Origin: an uncultured Methylobacillus sp.
GTDB lineage: Bacteria > Pseudomonadota > Gammaproteobacteria > Burkholderiales > Methylophilaceae
Length of the DNA stretch: 8,277 bases
Direction of reading: 5' to 3'
Assembly: GCA_946478965.1 (NCBI GenBank)
Contig: CAMLDQ010000087.1
Coordinates: 1-8,277 of the forward strand
The notes under the pieces were generated by a model that was not told the DNA's origin, ran no database searches, and worked only from the letters and a program-made list of their open reading frames with translations. Position 1 is the first letter of the stretch, and each line of letters opens with the position of its first letter. A program made the translations under genes and the position numbers. Below, piece by piece: positions 1-5,820 of this stretch.

Positions 1-35
1 CCCCTGTCTCCCAACGAGTCAGGGGCTTTGCTTTT
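1..35 (+). terminator. Terminator-like hairpin at left edge
   Basis: Bases 1-6 (CCCCTG) pair perfectly with 20-25 (CAGGGG). After a T/T mismatch (7/19) the stem resumes with 8-10 (CTC) against 16-18 (GAG), leaving a five-base loop. The T-rich tract CTTTGCTTTT (26-35) follows on the plus strand, as in an intrinsic terminator for a rightward gene lying left of the window. Read on the minus strand, the same hairpin lies downstream of the glycine-zipper gene and is preceded by an A-rich run, so it could end both transcripts. The stem may extend past the window edge. Confidence 0.6.
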
Positions 36-90
36 ACAAGTTCCAATTCATTGAAGCTGTTCCTCTGTTCTCCTGATTGGAAACATATCC

Positions 91-669
91 TTAATCAACG
101 ACTTTCCATTTTCCTTCGCTGGCAAGGCACGCTTTCTCACGCCGGTCTTCATTTACGTCATTGCCATTGACACGTAGTCGGTATTCTCGGCATTTCATGC
201 CATCCCGTTCGAAGCTTTTGGTGGGCGTCACCATGTAGCTTATCCCTTCCGCACCGGTCCAGCGTACTGTGCGCTGATCTGCGGCGAGTTCCAATGCATG
301 GCCGATGCAGGCACGATCCGCGTCGTCCATGGCTTTGCCGATGCGGTTACCGACCACAGCCCCAAGCACGCTGCCGAGCAGGATGGCGACGCTGCGATTG
401 CCATCCTTGCCAACGCTGGAGCCGATCGCACCTCCGACTACGCCGCCCAGCACTGTGCCGATCGCTTGACGATTGCAGTTCCCTTCAATAATTCCGTAGT
501 CCTGCTCCCACTGTACGCCGGAGTATCCTTGGTAATATGGATCGTGCTTTTTGCGCCAACCATGGGCAGGGGCCCACGGGGGCGGGTCCGCATAGGCAAC
601 CGGGCTTGCCGGAATCATAAGGGTAAACATGACTGTAAGGAGTGCAGTATTTGCACGAATAATGGTCAT
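91..669 (-). CDS. Secreted glycine-zipper, surface-antigen-like protein
   Basis: A 192-residue protein with a clear signal peptide: short basic start, hydrophobic stretch about 8-22, and an AYA|D site predicting cleavage after residue 27. No lipobox cysteine is present, so it is likely periplasmic or surface-associated rather than a lipoprotein. Residues 68-113 form two glycine-rich hydrophobic segments of GxxxG type (for example VLGGVVGGAIG and LLGSVLGAVVGNRIG), typical of glycine-zipper 2TM proteins. The C-terminal part (about 120-190) resembles the tail of the 17-kDa surface antigen-like family, with a CREY motif at 160-163 and a GKWKVV ending. Cysteines 65, 121, 160 and 181 could form disulfides. 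The start is supported by AGGAG six bases upstream (minus strand, 676-680). The molecular function of the family is poorly defined; an envelope role is inferred. The gene is divergent from msrA. Confidence 0.82.
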   Translation of the reverse strand: MTIIRANTALLTVMFTLMIPASPVAYADPPPWAPAHGWRKKHDPYYQGYSGVQWEQDYGIIEGNCNRQAIGTVLGGVVGGAIGSSVGKDGNRSVAILLGSVLGAVVGNRIGKAMDDADRACIGHALELAADQRTVRWTGAEGISYMVTPTKSFERDGMKCREYRLRVNGNDVNEDRREKACLASEGKWKVVD

Positions 670-701
670 CTTTCGCTCCTGTTCTGCATTTGCTTAATCT
701 G

Positions 702-707
702 ATTGTA
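702..707 (-). promoter_or_regulatory. Candidate -10 box for the glycine-zipper gene
   Basis: Read on the minus strand this is TACAAT, five of six matches to the housekeeping -10 consensus. It would start transcription roughly 25 bases before the ATG at 669. No good -35 hexamer lies 16-18 bases upstream, so the call is tentative. Confidence 0.3.
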
Positions 708-735
708 CTCAGAATGCTGCGGGAGCATATATATG
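704..735 (+). promoter_or_regulatory. Candidate msrA promoter region
   Basis: TTGTAC (704-709) and TATATA (728-733) are spaced 18 bases apart and could serve as -35 and -10 elements for msrA. The -35 matches consensus only at TTG, so this is a weak prediction. The interval between the two boxes is largely occupied by the inverted repeat ATGCT-N5-AGCAT (714-728), which would place a bound protein on the promoter. The region overlaps the predicted -10 of the divergent gene. Confidence 0.3.
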
Positions 736-750
736 TACCGACGAACGGTA
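714..750. repeat. Two tandem short inverted repeats upstream of msrA
   Basis: ATGCT (714-718) and AGCAT (724-728) form a perfect inverted repeat with a five-base spacer. TACCG (736-740) and CGGTA (746-750) form a second one with the same 5-5-5 geometry. Their centres are 22 bp apart, about two helical turns. The right arm of the second ends on the first base of the msrA Shine-Dalgarno sequence (AGGAG, 750-754). They could be operators or, for the second, a small mRNA hairpin that touches the ribosome binding site. The two arm sequences are unrelated, which argues against one protein recognising both. Confidence 0.5.
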
Positions 751-760
751 GGAGTCTGAA

Positions 761-1309
761 ATGATTGATCGACGTGAAGAAATTGCCACCTTCGCAGGTG
801 GATGTTTCTGGTGTCTGGAGGCGCCATTCCAGACACTGGATGGGGTTAACGAAGTCATCTCCGGTTACATGGGAGGTCACGTGGCGGACCCGGACTATAA
901 GCAGGTTTGTACAGGAGCTACCGGGCATGCGGAAGTGATTCGCGTACATTATGATCCCAGTAAAGTGAGTTATCGCGATCTACTGGAGATCTTTTTCGCG
1001 TTGCATGATCCGACGACGCGTAACCGACAGGGGCACGACGTCGGTACGCAGTACCGCTCGGCCGTTTTTTATCATTCCGAGGGGCAGCGTGAAATTGCAG
1101 CACAGGTGATCGCCGATTTGACAGCTCAACACATATGGGAGGCTCCGATTGTGACGGAAATTGTGCCGGCAGAAAAATTTTACCCGGCGGAGGAATATCA
1201 CCAGCACTATTTCGCGCGTAATCCTCAGCAACCATACTGCATGGCGGTGATTGGCCCTAAGCTTGCCAAGCTACGTGCACAGTACAAGGACAAGCTGAAA
1301 TCGAATTGA
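761..1309 (+). CDS. msrA: Peptide-methionine (S)-S-oxide reductase MsrA
   Basis: A 182-residue MsrA, which reduces methionine-S-sulfoxide, free or in proteins, back to methionine using thioredoxin-type reductants. The family signature GCFWCLE lies at 14-20, with Cys15 as the catalytic (sulfenic-acid-forming) residue. Other conserved MsrA patches are SGYMGG (34-39), TGATGHAEV (51-59, with the active-site region glutamate Glu58), DVGTQYRS (93-100) and AEEYHQHY (143-150). Cys160 in QPYC near the C-terminus is the likely resolving cysteine; Cys18 and Cys50 are additional. The length fits a single-domain MsrA; there is no fused MsrB and no signal peptide, so the enzyme is expected in the cytoplasm. 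AGGAG six bases before the ATG fixes the start. It is transcribed away from the glycine-zipper gene and converges on the export operon with a 34-bp gap in which I see no convincing terminator. Confidence 0.97.
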   Translation: MIDRREEIATFAGGCFWCLEAPFQTLDGVNEVISGYMGGHVADPDYKQVCTGATGHAEVIRVHYDPSKVSYRDLLEIFFALHDPTTRNRQGHDVGTQYRSAVFYHSEGQREIAAQVIADLTAQHIWEAPIVTEIVPAEKFYPAEEYHQHYFARNPQQPYCMAVIGPKLAKLRAQYKDKLKSN

Positions 1310-1343
1310 GCTTAGTGGCCCGGAGAATTTTCAGCCGGATGCG

Positions 1344-2546
1344 CTATTCAGTACGCAGCGCTTCGACCGCGTCAAGCTTGGCCGCATGATAGGCAGGTAG
1401 CGCGCCGGCAAGTAACCCGATCAACGTTGCCATTGCGATTGCACCTAATGCGAAATTCCACGGTGTATGCACCGGCATTGCCGGGAGGAGCAGATGCAGT
1501 AATTGCGCGATGCTGATGCCCAGCAGTAAACCGGCGATGCCGCCGATGGTAGCAAGCACAACGGCTTCGCCTAAAAATAATCCGAGAATGGTATTTCTTT
1601 GGGCCCCTAGTGCTACCAGTAAGCCGATTTCATTGGTGCGCTCGGTCACGGCGATGGTCATGATGGTTGCGATGCCGACCGCACCAACCAGCAGCGAAAT
1701 CCCGCCTAGCGCCCCTACGGCGGCAGTCAGAATATCCAGGATATTGGACAGGCTCTTTAGCATGTCTTCCTGCGTGACCACGGTGAAGTCTTCGTGCCCA
1801 TGGCGCAATTTAAGATGCTCGATGATCGAAGAGGCAACCGTGGCCGAAGGTATGCCTTCGTCATAAGTAACGTCGATCTCCATCAAGCCATCACGATTAT
1901 AAAGTTCCAGACCGCGTGCTGCAGGGATGAAGGCGGTGTCGTCGAGATCCACACCGAGAAACTGGCCCTTGGGCGCCATCACGCCTACGATACGGAAGTG
2001 AATCCCACCGATGCGGACGCGGGCCCCCAGCGGATTTATATCGCCGAACAACTCGTGACGTAGTTTGCTACCCAGTACGACTAAGGCACGAGCGCTGTTG
2101 CCTTCCTCGCGCGGCAGGAATCTGCCGATGACCATGGTCGCGCTGAATACGCGCGGGAAATCGGCATCGACACCGTAGACCGTCGTGCGGCGCAACCGGC
2201 CGTTTCCTTCAACTTCGGAGTTCCCCCACACGACAGGGGTGGCGCCGGAAACATGCGGCAGCTGACGCAGTGACAAGGCGTCTTCCAGTGTCAGCAACCG
2301 TGCCGTGGAAGGAATGCCAGCGGGCGGTGTTCCGCCAGTGCGGGTTTTCCCTGGCGCGATGCCGATGACATTGGTGCCGAATTGTGTGAATTCTGCCAGC
2401 ACGAAACGATGCACACCCTCGCCGATGGAGGTTAGCAAGATAACGGCGGTGATCCCAATGACGATTCCTAATAGTGTGAGAAAGCTGCGCAAGCGATGCG
2501 CGGTAAGCGATTGCACCGAGAAATGCAGGGCGTCTGTCCAGTGCAT
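1344..2546 (-). CDS. MacB/FtsX-type ABC transporter permease, second paralogue
   Basis: A 400-residue inner membrane permease with the MacB-type plan. It has a short cytoplasmic N-terminus, TM1 about 21-41, a large periplasmic domain about 45-270 (MacB periplasmic core), then TM2 about 276-300, TM3 about 322-352 and TM4 about 364-386 (FtsX-like domain). The cytoplasmic motif TNEIGLLVALGA (304-315) and the C-terminal ALPAYHAAKLDAVEAL (382-397) are typical of the family. It lacks the ATPase domain fused in true MacB; the ATPase is a separate gene in the operon. It is clearly paralogous to the permease encoded just upstream (shared VILLT, GRFLPR, DELFG/HELFG, FRIVGV and EDFT..TQ blocks), suggesting an obligate heterodimer. 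The chosen ATG lies four bases after the upstream stop; a TTG at 2582 would add 12 residues inside the upstream gene and is less likely. The substrate is unknown. Confidence 0.9.
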   Translation of the reverse strand: MHWTDALHFSVQSLTAHRLRSFLTLLGIVIGITAVILLTSIGEGVHRFVLAEFTQFGTNVIGIAPGKTRTGGTPPAGIPSTARLLTLEDALSLRQLPHVSGATPVVWGNSEVEGNGRLRRTTVYGVDADFPRVFSATMVIGRFLPREEGNSARALVVLGSKLRHELFGDINPLGARVRIGGIHFRIVGVMAPKGQFLGVDLDDTAFIPAARGLELYNRDGLMEIDVTYDEGIPSATVASSIIEHLKLRHGHEDFTVVTQEDMLKSLSNILDILTAAVGALGGISLLVGAVGIATIMTIAVTERTNEIGLLVALGAQRNTILGLFLGEAVVLATIGGIAGLLLGISIAQLLHLLLPAMPVHTPWNFALGAIAMATLIGLLAGALPAYHAAKLDAVEALRTE

Positions 2547-2550
2547 GACG

Positions 2551-3759
2551 TTAGCGCCTGGATAAAGCTTGAACCGGGTCAAGCCGTGCTGCGCGGCGGG
2601 CCGGCATTACGCCGAAGAGGATGCCGGTGATCAACGCCGTACCCACTCCTGCCAGGACGGCCCATGCTGGCGGATAGGCCGGGAAGGTGGGGTACAGGTG
2701 ACGCAGAAAAACGGCCCCGGCTTCACCCAGCAGGGTTCCGATGAAGGCGCCGAGCAGTGACAGTAGGGCTGCTTCGGTAAGGAACGTGGTGCGTATCATG
2801 GCAGTGGTGGCACCCAGTGCCTTCAGCAGGCCGATTTCGGCGGTGCGTTGCGTCACCGATACCAGCATCACGTTCATCACCAAAATCCCGGCCACGGCCA
2901 GGCTGATGGCTGCAATGCCGGCAACCCCCAGTGTCAGTACGCGAAGAATGCGGTCGAAGGTTTGCAGGACGGCGTCCTGAGTGATGAGGGTGAAGTCCTC
3001 CTCGCCATTATGGCGAGCGGTCAGGGCTTGTTGTATCCGCTCCTTGACCTGCGGCACCTCGTTACGGCTACGCCCTTCGATTAATACGCGAAACAGGGTA
3101 TTGGTATTCAGCATTGCCTGCGCCATGGTGACCGGGATGACGATGATTTCGTTGGTTGTCATGCCAAGCCCCTGCCCTCCGCGCGCCAGCACGCCGACGA
3201 TGCGAAAACGCCGGTCGCCAATTCTGACCAGTTTGCCGAGCGCCGGCTGCGCGCCGAATAGCTCGTCGCGTATCACTGCGCCAATGACGGCTTCGTTGGC
3301 GCCATGGCCGAGATCATCGCGCGGCAGAAAACGGCCTTGTTCCAGCTTGAGGTGACGGATATCAAGAAAATCCGCATTCGTGCCGACCAGCATGGCTTCT
3401 CGCAGCCGCCCTTCGGCATTGATTTCGGTGGTGCCGACCGCGATCGGGGCGACACGCCTCACTCCCGGTAAGCGCACAAGCGAAGCGGCGTCTTCCACTG
3501 TAAGATCGCGCGGGGTACTGGTGACGAGATTCGCCGGATTGAAGCCTCCGGTTTCGGAGCGTCCCGGCAGGACGATAATCAGGTTGCTACCAATTGCCGA
3601 GAATTCGCCCACGACGTAACGGCGTGCACCATCGCCCAGAGCGGTCAGCAGGATGACGGCTGCAACGCCGATGGCCATGGCCAGAATCAGCAGTGCAGTA
3701 CGTAGAGGCGTGCCGGTTGCCGACACGACGGCATAGCGCAAGGTGTCGGCGGGGCGCAT
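2551..3759 (-). CDS. MacB/FtsX-type ABC transporter permease, first paralogue
   Basis: A 402-residue permease of the same design as its downstream neighbour. TM1 is about 21-41, the periplasmic MacB-like core about 45-270, TM2 about 276-300, TM3 about 325-350 and TM4 about 366-386. RTAEIGLLKALGA (305-317) and MPARRAARLDPVQAL (385-399) are the FtsX/MacB family landmarks. The periplasmic core of MacB proteins contacts the adaptor and gates substrate entry, and the same is expected here. The start codon overlaps the ATPase stop by one base (TGATG), implying translational coupling; no strong Shine-Dalgarno is needed or seen. The pairing of two distinct permeases with one ATPase and one adaptor matches known adaptor-ATPase-permease-permease operons related to MacAB; export of a toxic compound, peptide or lipid-like molecule is possible but cannot be decided. 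Confidence 0.9.
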   Translation of the reverse strand: MRPADTLRYAVVSATGTPLRTALLILAMAIGVAAVILLTALGDGARRYVVGEFSAIGSNLIIVLPGRSETGGFNPANLVTSTPRDLTVEDAASLVRLPGVRRVAPIAVGTTEINAEGRLREAMLVGTNADFLDIRHLKLEQGRFLPRDDLGHGANEAVIGAVIRDELFGAQPALGKLVRIGDRRFRIVGVLARGGQGLGMTTNEIIVIPVTMAQAMLNTNTLFRVLIEGRSRNEVPQVKERIQQALTARHNGEEDFTLITQDAVLQTFDRILRVLTLGVAGIAAISLAVAGILVMNVMLVSVTQRTAEIGLLKALGATTAMIRTTFLTEAALLSLLGAFIGTLLGEAGAVFLRHLYPTFPAYPPAWAVLAGVGTALITGILFGVMPARRAARLDPVQALSRR

Positions 3760-4442
3760 CAGGCCGGCCCCGTATCGCTGTCGATGGCACCATCCAGCAT
3801 GCTGATCTGCCTTTGGGCGCGTGCCCCCAGCGCAGGGTCGTGGGTGACGACAATCAGCGTGACGCCAGCGCTGTTCAGCGCTTCGAGCAAACTCACGACT
3901 TCCTCGCCCGTATTGCGGTCGAGATTCCCGGTTGGCTCGTCCGCCAGCAGTACAGCCGGCCGCATTACCGTTGCGCGTGCAATGGCGACACGCTGGCGCT
4001 GGCCACCAGAAAGCTGTTCGGGACGATGCGTGGCGCGGTCCTCAAGCCCGTAATCGCGTAGCGCTTGCGCTACCTGACGATTGCGTTCTTCCGCAGGGAT
4101 TCCCGCTAGCACCATTGGCAAGGCAATGTTCTCGGCGGCGGTGAGGCGCGGTACCAGATGAAAACTCTGGAAAATGAAACCGATGCGCCGGCTGCGTACC
4201 TGCGCTTGCTCTTCGGCAGACAAGGTCGTGACGTCGCGCCCTTCCAGATGGTATGTGCCGCTATCCGGCCGGTCGAGCAGCCCCAGCAAGTTCAGCAGGG
4301 TAGATTTTCCTGAACCGGACGGTCCCATGACGGCGACATATTCACCATGCCGGATTTCGAGCCGAATATCGCGCAAGGCGTGCACGTCGCTGTCGCCCAG
4401 ATGAAAAGTGCGTGAGATACCGTTCAGTTCGATCAGTTGCAT
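3759..4442 (-). CDS. ABC transporter ATPase, MacB/LolD family
   Basis: A 227-residue nucleotide-binding protein that hydrolyses ATP on the cytoplasmic face to drive the two permeases. All canonical motifs are intact: Walker A GPSGSGKST (40-48), Q-loop Gln92 in FIFQSFHL, signature LSGGQRQR (144-151), Walker B VLLADE (164-169, catalytic Glu169), D-loop GNLD (172-175) and switch histidine His201. Length and the LVPRLTAAENIALP segment (97-109) place it with the MacB/LolD/FtsE group rather than with importers. The ATG is 12 bases after the adaptor stop and has no strong Shine-Dalgarno, so it probably relies on read-on ribosomes. Its stop overlaps the next permease start by one base. The subfamily is secure; LolD proper is unlikely because of the adaptor gene and the MacB-like permeases. 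Confidence 0.95.
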   Translation of the reverse strand: MQLIELNGISRTFHLGDSDVHALRDIRLEIRHGEYVAVMGPSGSGKSTLLNLLGLLDRPDSGTYHLEGRDVTTLSAEEQAQVRSRRIGFIFQSFHLVPRLTAAENIALPMVLAGIPAEERNRQVAQALRDYGLEDRATHRPEQLSGGQRQRVAIARATVMRPAVLLADEPTGNLDRNTGEEVVSLLEALNSAGVTLIVVTHDPALGARAQRQISMLDGAIDSDTGPA

Positions 4443-4454
4443 GGATGCCCAGGA

Positions 4455-5603
4455 CTATTTGGCGACAGCTTTCTGTTCCGGGATGACCAAGGCGCCATCC
4501 TTGACGCCATCGCGCTCCAGCGAAGTGACGATGCGATCACCCGGAGAGAGGCCCGCCAGCACCTCGGTGTATTGCCAGTTGCTGATGCCAGGCCGGATGC
4601 GGCGGGCTTCCAGCTTGCCTGTCGCAGGATTGTAAAGCAGCACCTCGTTACCTTCCTGCAATGCGGAGGTCGGGATACGAAGTACGCCTTCGTGGGTGTC
4701 CAGAATCACTTCCAGATCCGCGCTGTAGCCTACCAGCAACTCACCCGATTGCGGGCGCTGGTCGAGTGTGGCCTCCACGGTGACGGTGCGGGCCTGTTTT
4801 TCGACAGCAACGACATAAGGGGCTACTCGCTTGACGTGGGCCGGCAGCACCTGACCGGGAAGCGCATCCAACGTGACGCGCGCAGCTTGCCCGGCGTGGA
4901 TCTTGGGGGCATCCACCTCGTCCATGGGCGCTGAAATATATAGGCAGGTGTCGTTGATGAGGTCGATGGCCGGCGGGGTGGCGACGCCGGGAGGGGATGG
5001 CGTGGTGTATTCACCGAGTTCGCCGACGATATCGGCGATTATCCCGGAAAATGGCGCGATCAGTACGGTACGCCCTTGCTCGACCTTGGTCACCCGGACT
5101 CTGGCCTCCGCCTGGGTGACTTCGGTTTTGGCTGTTTCGCACGCAGCCTGACGGGATTGCGCTTCATAGTGGGCCTTTTCCTCGCTGCCTGCCGAGACGA
5201 AGCCACGCTCCCGCAGCTTGGCCATGCGTTCCGCCTCACGTTCCGCATTGTCGGCGATGGCGCAGGCTTCCTCCACCCGTTTCCGCGCGCTGACCACTTC
5301 GGTTTGCGCTAGCCGGCTTTGCGCCTGCTGATCTTCGTTCCAGAGGCGAAGCAGCACCTGTCCCTTCTTTACGTGGTCGCCTTTCTTGACACCGAGATAA
5401 GCGATGCGGCCACCGGAAATCGGCGAAAGCCGCGTTCTTTGGCATGCTTCCACGCTGCCGGCGCGGGTGTTGGCGACGCTCGATTCCACCGTGCCTTGCT
5501 GCACCTCGACCAATACCACGGGAATGGCTTTGGGTTTTTCCACCCACCAGAAGGCGAATGCGGCGATTGCGATAAGGACGGCAAGGAGTAATACGCGGCG
5601 CAT
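4455..5603 (-). CDS. Periplasmic adaptor (membrane fusion protein), MacA/HlyD-like
   Basis: A 382-residue inner-membrane-anchored periplasmic adaptor, the first gene of the export operon. A single N-terminal hydrophobic segment (about 4-20) after MRR acts as anchor or uncleaved signal; there is no lipobox. The lipoyl half-domains are about 58-88 and 178-198 (APFSGII at 183-189). Between them is an alpha-hairpin, about 91-176, rich in Ala, Glu and Arg. Its tip holds R126-x3-L130-x6-S137, the RLS motif associated with docking to TolC-type outer membrane channels. A beta-barrel (about 215-300) and membrane-proximal domain (about 300-375) follow. No channel gene is visible, so the partner must lie elsewhere. 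AAGGA lies 12 bases before the ATG, a rather long spacing. Cys114 and Cys155 fall at roughly matching heights on the two hairpin arms. The family is sure; the substrate is unknown. Confidence 0.92.
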   Translation of the reverse strand: MRRVLLLAVLIAIAAFAFWWVEKPKAIPVVLVEVQQGTVESSVANTRAGSVEACQRTRLSPISGGRIAYLGVKKGDHVKKGQVLLRLWNEDQQAQSRLAQTEVVSARKRVEEACAIADNAEREAERMAKLRERGFVSAGSEEKAHYEAQSRQAACETAKTEVTQAEARVRVTKVEQGRTVLIAPFSGIIADIVGELGEYTTPSPPGVATPPAIDLINDTCLYISAPMDEVDAPKIHAGQAARVTLDALPGQVLPAHVKRVAPYVVAVEKQARTVTVEATLDQRPQSGELLVGYSADLEVILDTHEGVLRIPTSALQEGNEVLLYNPATGKLEARRIRPGISNWQYTEVLAGLSPGDRIVTSLERDGVKDGALVIPEQKAVAK

Positions 5604-5638
5604 GGAGCGGATGCATCCTTACATGGGGGTTCCGAGAA

Positions 5639-5644
5639 ATGATA
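5639..5644 (-). promoter_or_regulatory. Weak candidate -10 box for the export operon
   Basis: On the minus strand this reads TATCAT, five of six matches to the housekeeping -10 consensus, about 36 bases before the adaptor ATG. There is no recognisable -35 at the proper distance, so the operon promoter remains uncertain. Confidence 0.25.
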
Positions 5645-5646
5645 AA

Positions 5647-5654
5647 GCCGATAA
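5647..5654 (+). promoter_or_regulatory. Possible flagellar sigma-28 (FliA) -10 element
   Basis: GCCGATAA is a perfect match to the established FliA -10 consensus and points towards the chemoreceptor gene, a class often under FliA control. The expected TAAA -35 about 15 bases upstream is absent (the position reads GGTT), and the leader would be about 160 bases long. The match could be coincidence. Confidence 0.25.
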
Positions 5655-5655
5655 G

Positions 5656-5690
5656 GGGAAATGGGTACTTAAAACTGGCGCCATCTTCCC
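5656..5690. other. Inverted repeat / potential hairpin in divergent spacer
   Basis: GGGAA-ATGG (5656-5664) can pair with CCAT (5681-5684) and TTCCC (5686-5690), giving nine base pairs with one bulged C at 5685 and a 16-base loop. No T-run follows on either strand, so it does not look like an intrinsic terminator. It starts two bases after GCCGATAA, so a transcript from there could carry it near its 5' end. The role is unknown. Confidence 0.35.
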
Positions 5691-5751
5691 TGAAAGCTAT
5701 GCGTATTGGGTGTAATTTTGTGCAAACCCGATAGAAGCGATGCGGCTTGCG

Positions 5752-5760
5752 TGATACTAT
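5752..5760 (+). promoter_or_regulatory. Candidate extended -10 promoter for the chemoreceptor gene
   Basis: TGATACTAT has the extended TGn motif followed by TACTAT, four of six matches to TATAAT. A start near 5767 would give a leader of roughly 54 bases. There is no clear -35 hexamer, which extended -10 promoters can tolerate. The prediction is tentative. Confidence 0.3.
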
Positions 5761-5778
5761 TTTCACCTCGGGTAAACA

Positions 5779-5797
5779 TTAAATAATAATCATTTTC
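5779..5797. promoter_or_regulatory. Fur-box-like sequence upstream of the chemoreceptor gene
   Basis: The 19 bases match the classical Fur operator consensus (GATAATGATAATCATTATC) at 14 positions, including an unbroken nine-base core ATAATCATT. It lies between the candidate extended -10 and the ribosome binding site, where a bound repressor could block transcription. The stretch is AT-rich, which raises the chance of accidental similarity. Confidence 0.25.
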
Positions 5798-5805
5798 TAA
5801 TATTG

Positions 5806-5813
5806 AGGGAGGT
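5806..5813 (+). promoter_or_regulatory. Strong ribosome binding site that fixes the chemoreceptor start
   Basis: AGGGAGGT lies seven bases before ATG 5821. This decides for that ATG over the in-frame TTG at 5803, which would itself lie upstream of this Shine-Dalgarno and has none of its own. Confidence 0.8.
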
Positions 5814-5820
5814 CCCGAAA

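Noticed and set aside
298..702. Plus-strand open frame opposite the glycine-zipper gene
   Set aside because: The minus-strand frame has a signal peptide, domain motifs and a good Shine-Dalgarno; the plus frame has none of these.
485..949. Minus-strand open frame spanning the msrA start and divergent spacer
   Set aside because: It crosses two well-supported genes and their shared promoter region, and its product shows no family features.
1310..1343. Possible terminator between msrA and the export operon (CCGG...CCGG)
   Set aside because: Only a four-base self-complementary pairing with an 11-base loop and no T-run; too weak to call.
2547..2582. Upstream TTG start that would lengthen the second permease by 12 residues
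   Set aside because: It lies inside the preceding gene, and the paralogue's N-terminus aligns with the shorter form starting at ATG 2546.
5803..5820. Upstream TTG start for the chemoreceptor
   Set aside because: The strong AGGGAGGT seven bases before ATG 5821 clearly serves the ATG.
5604..5820. Sigma-54 promoter or FNR box in the spacer before the chemoreceptor
   Set aside because: I found no GG-N10-GC element with a fitting context and no TTGAT-N4-ATCAA-like palindrome.
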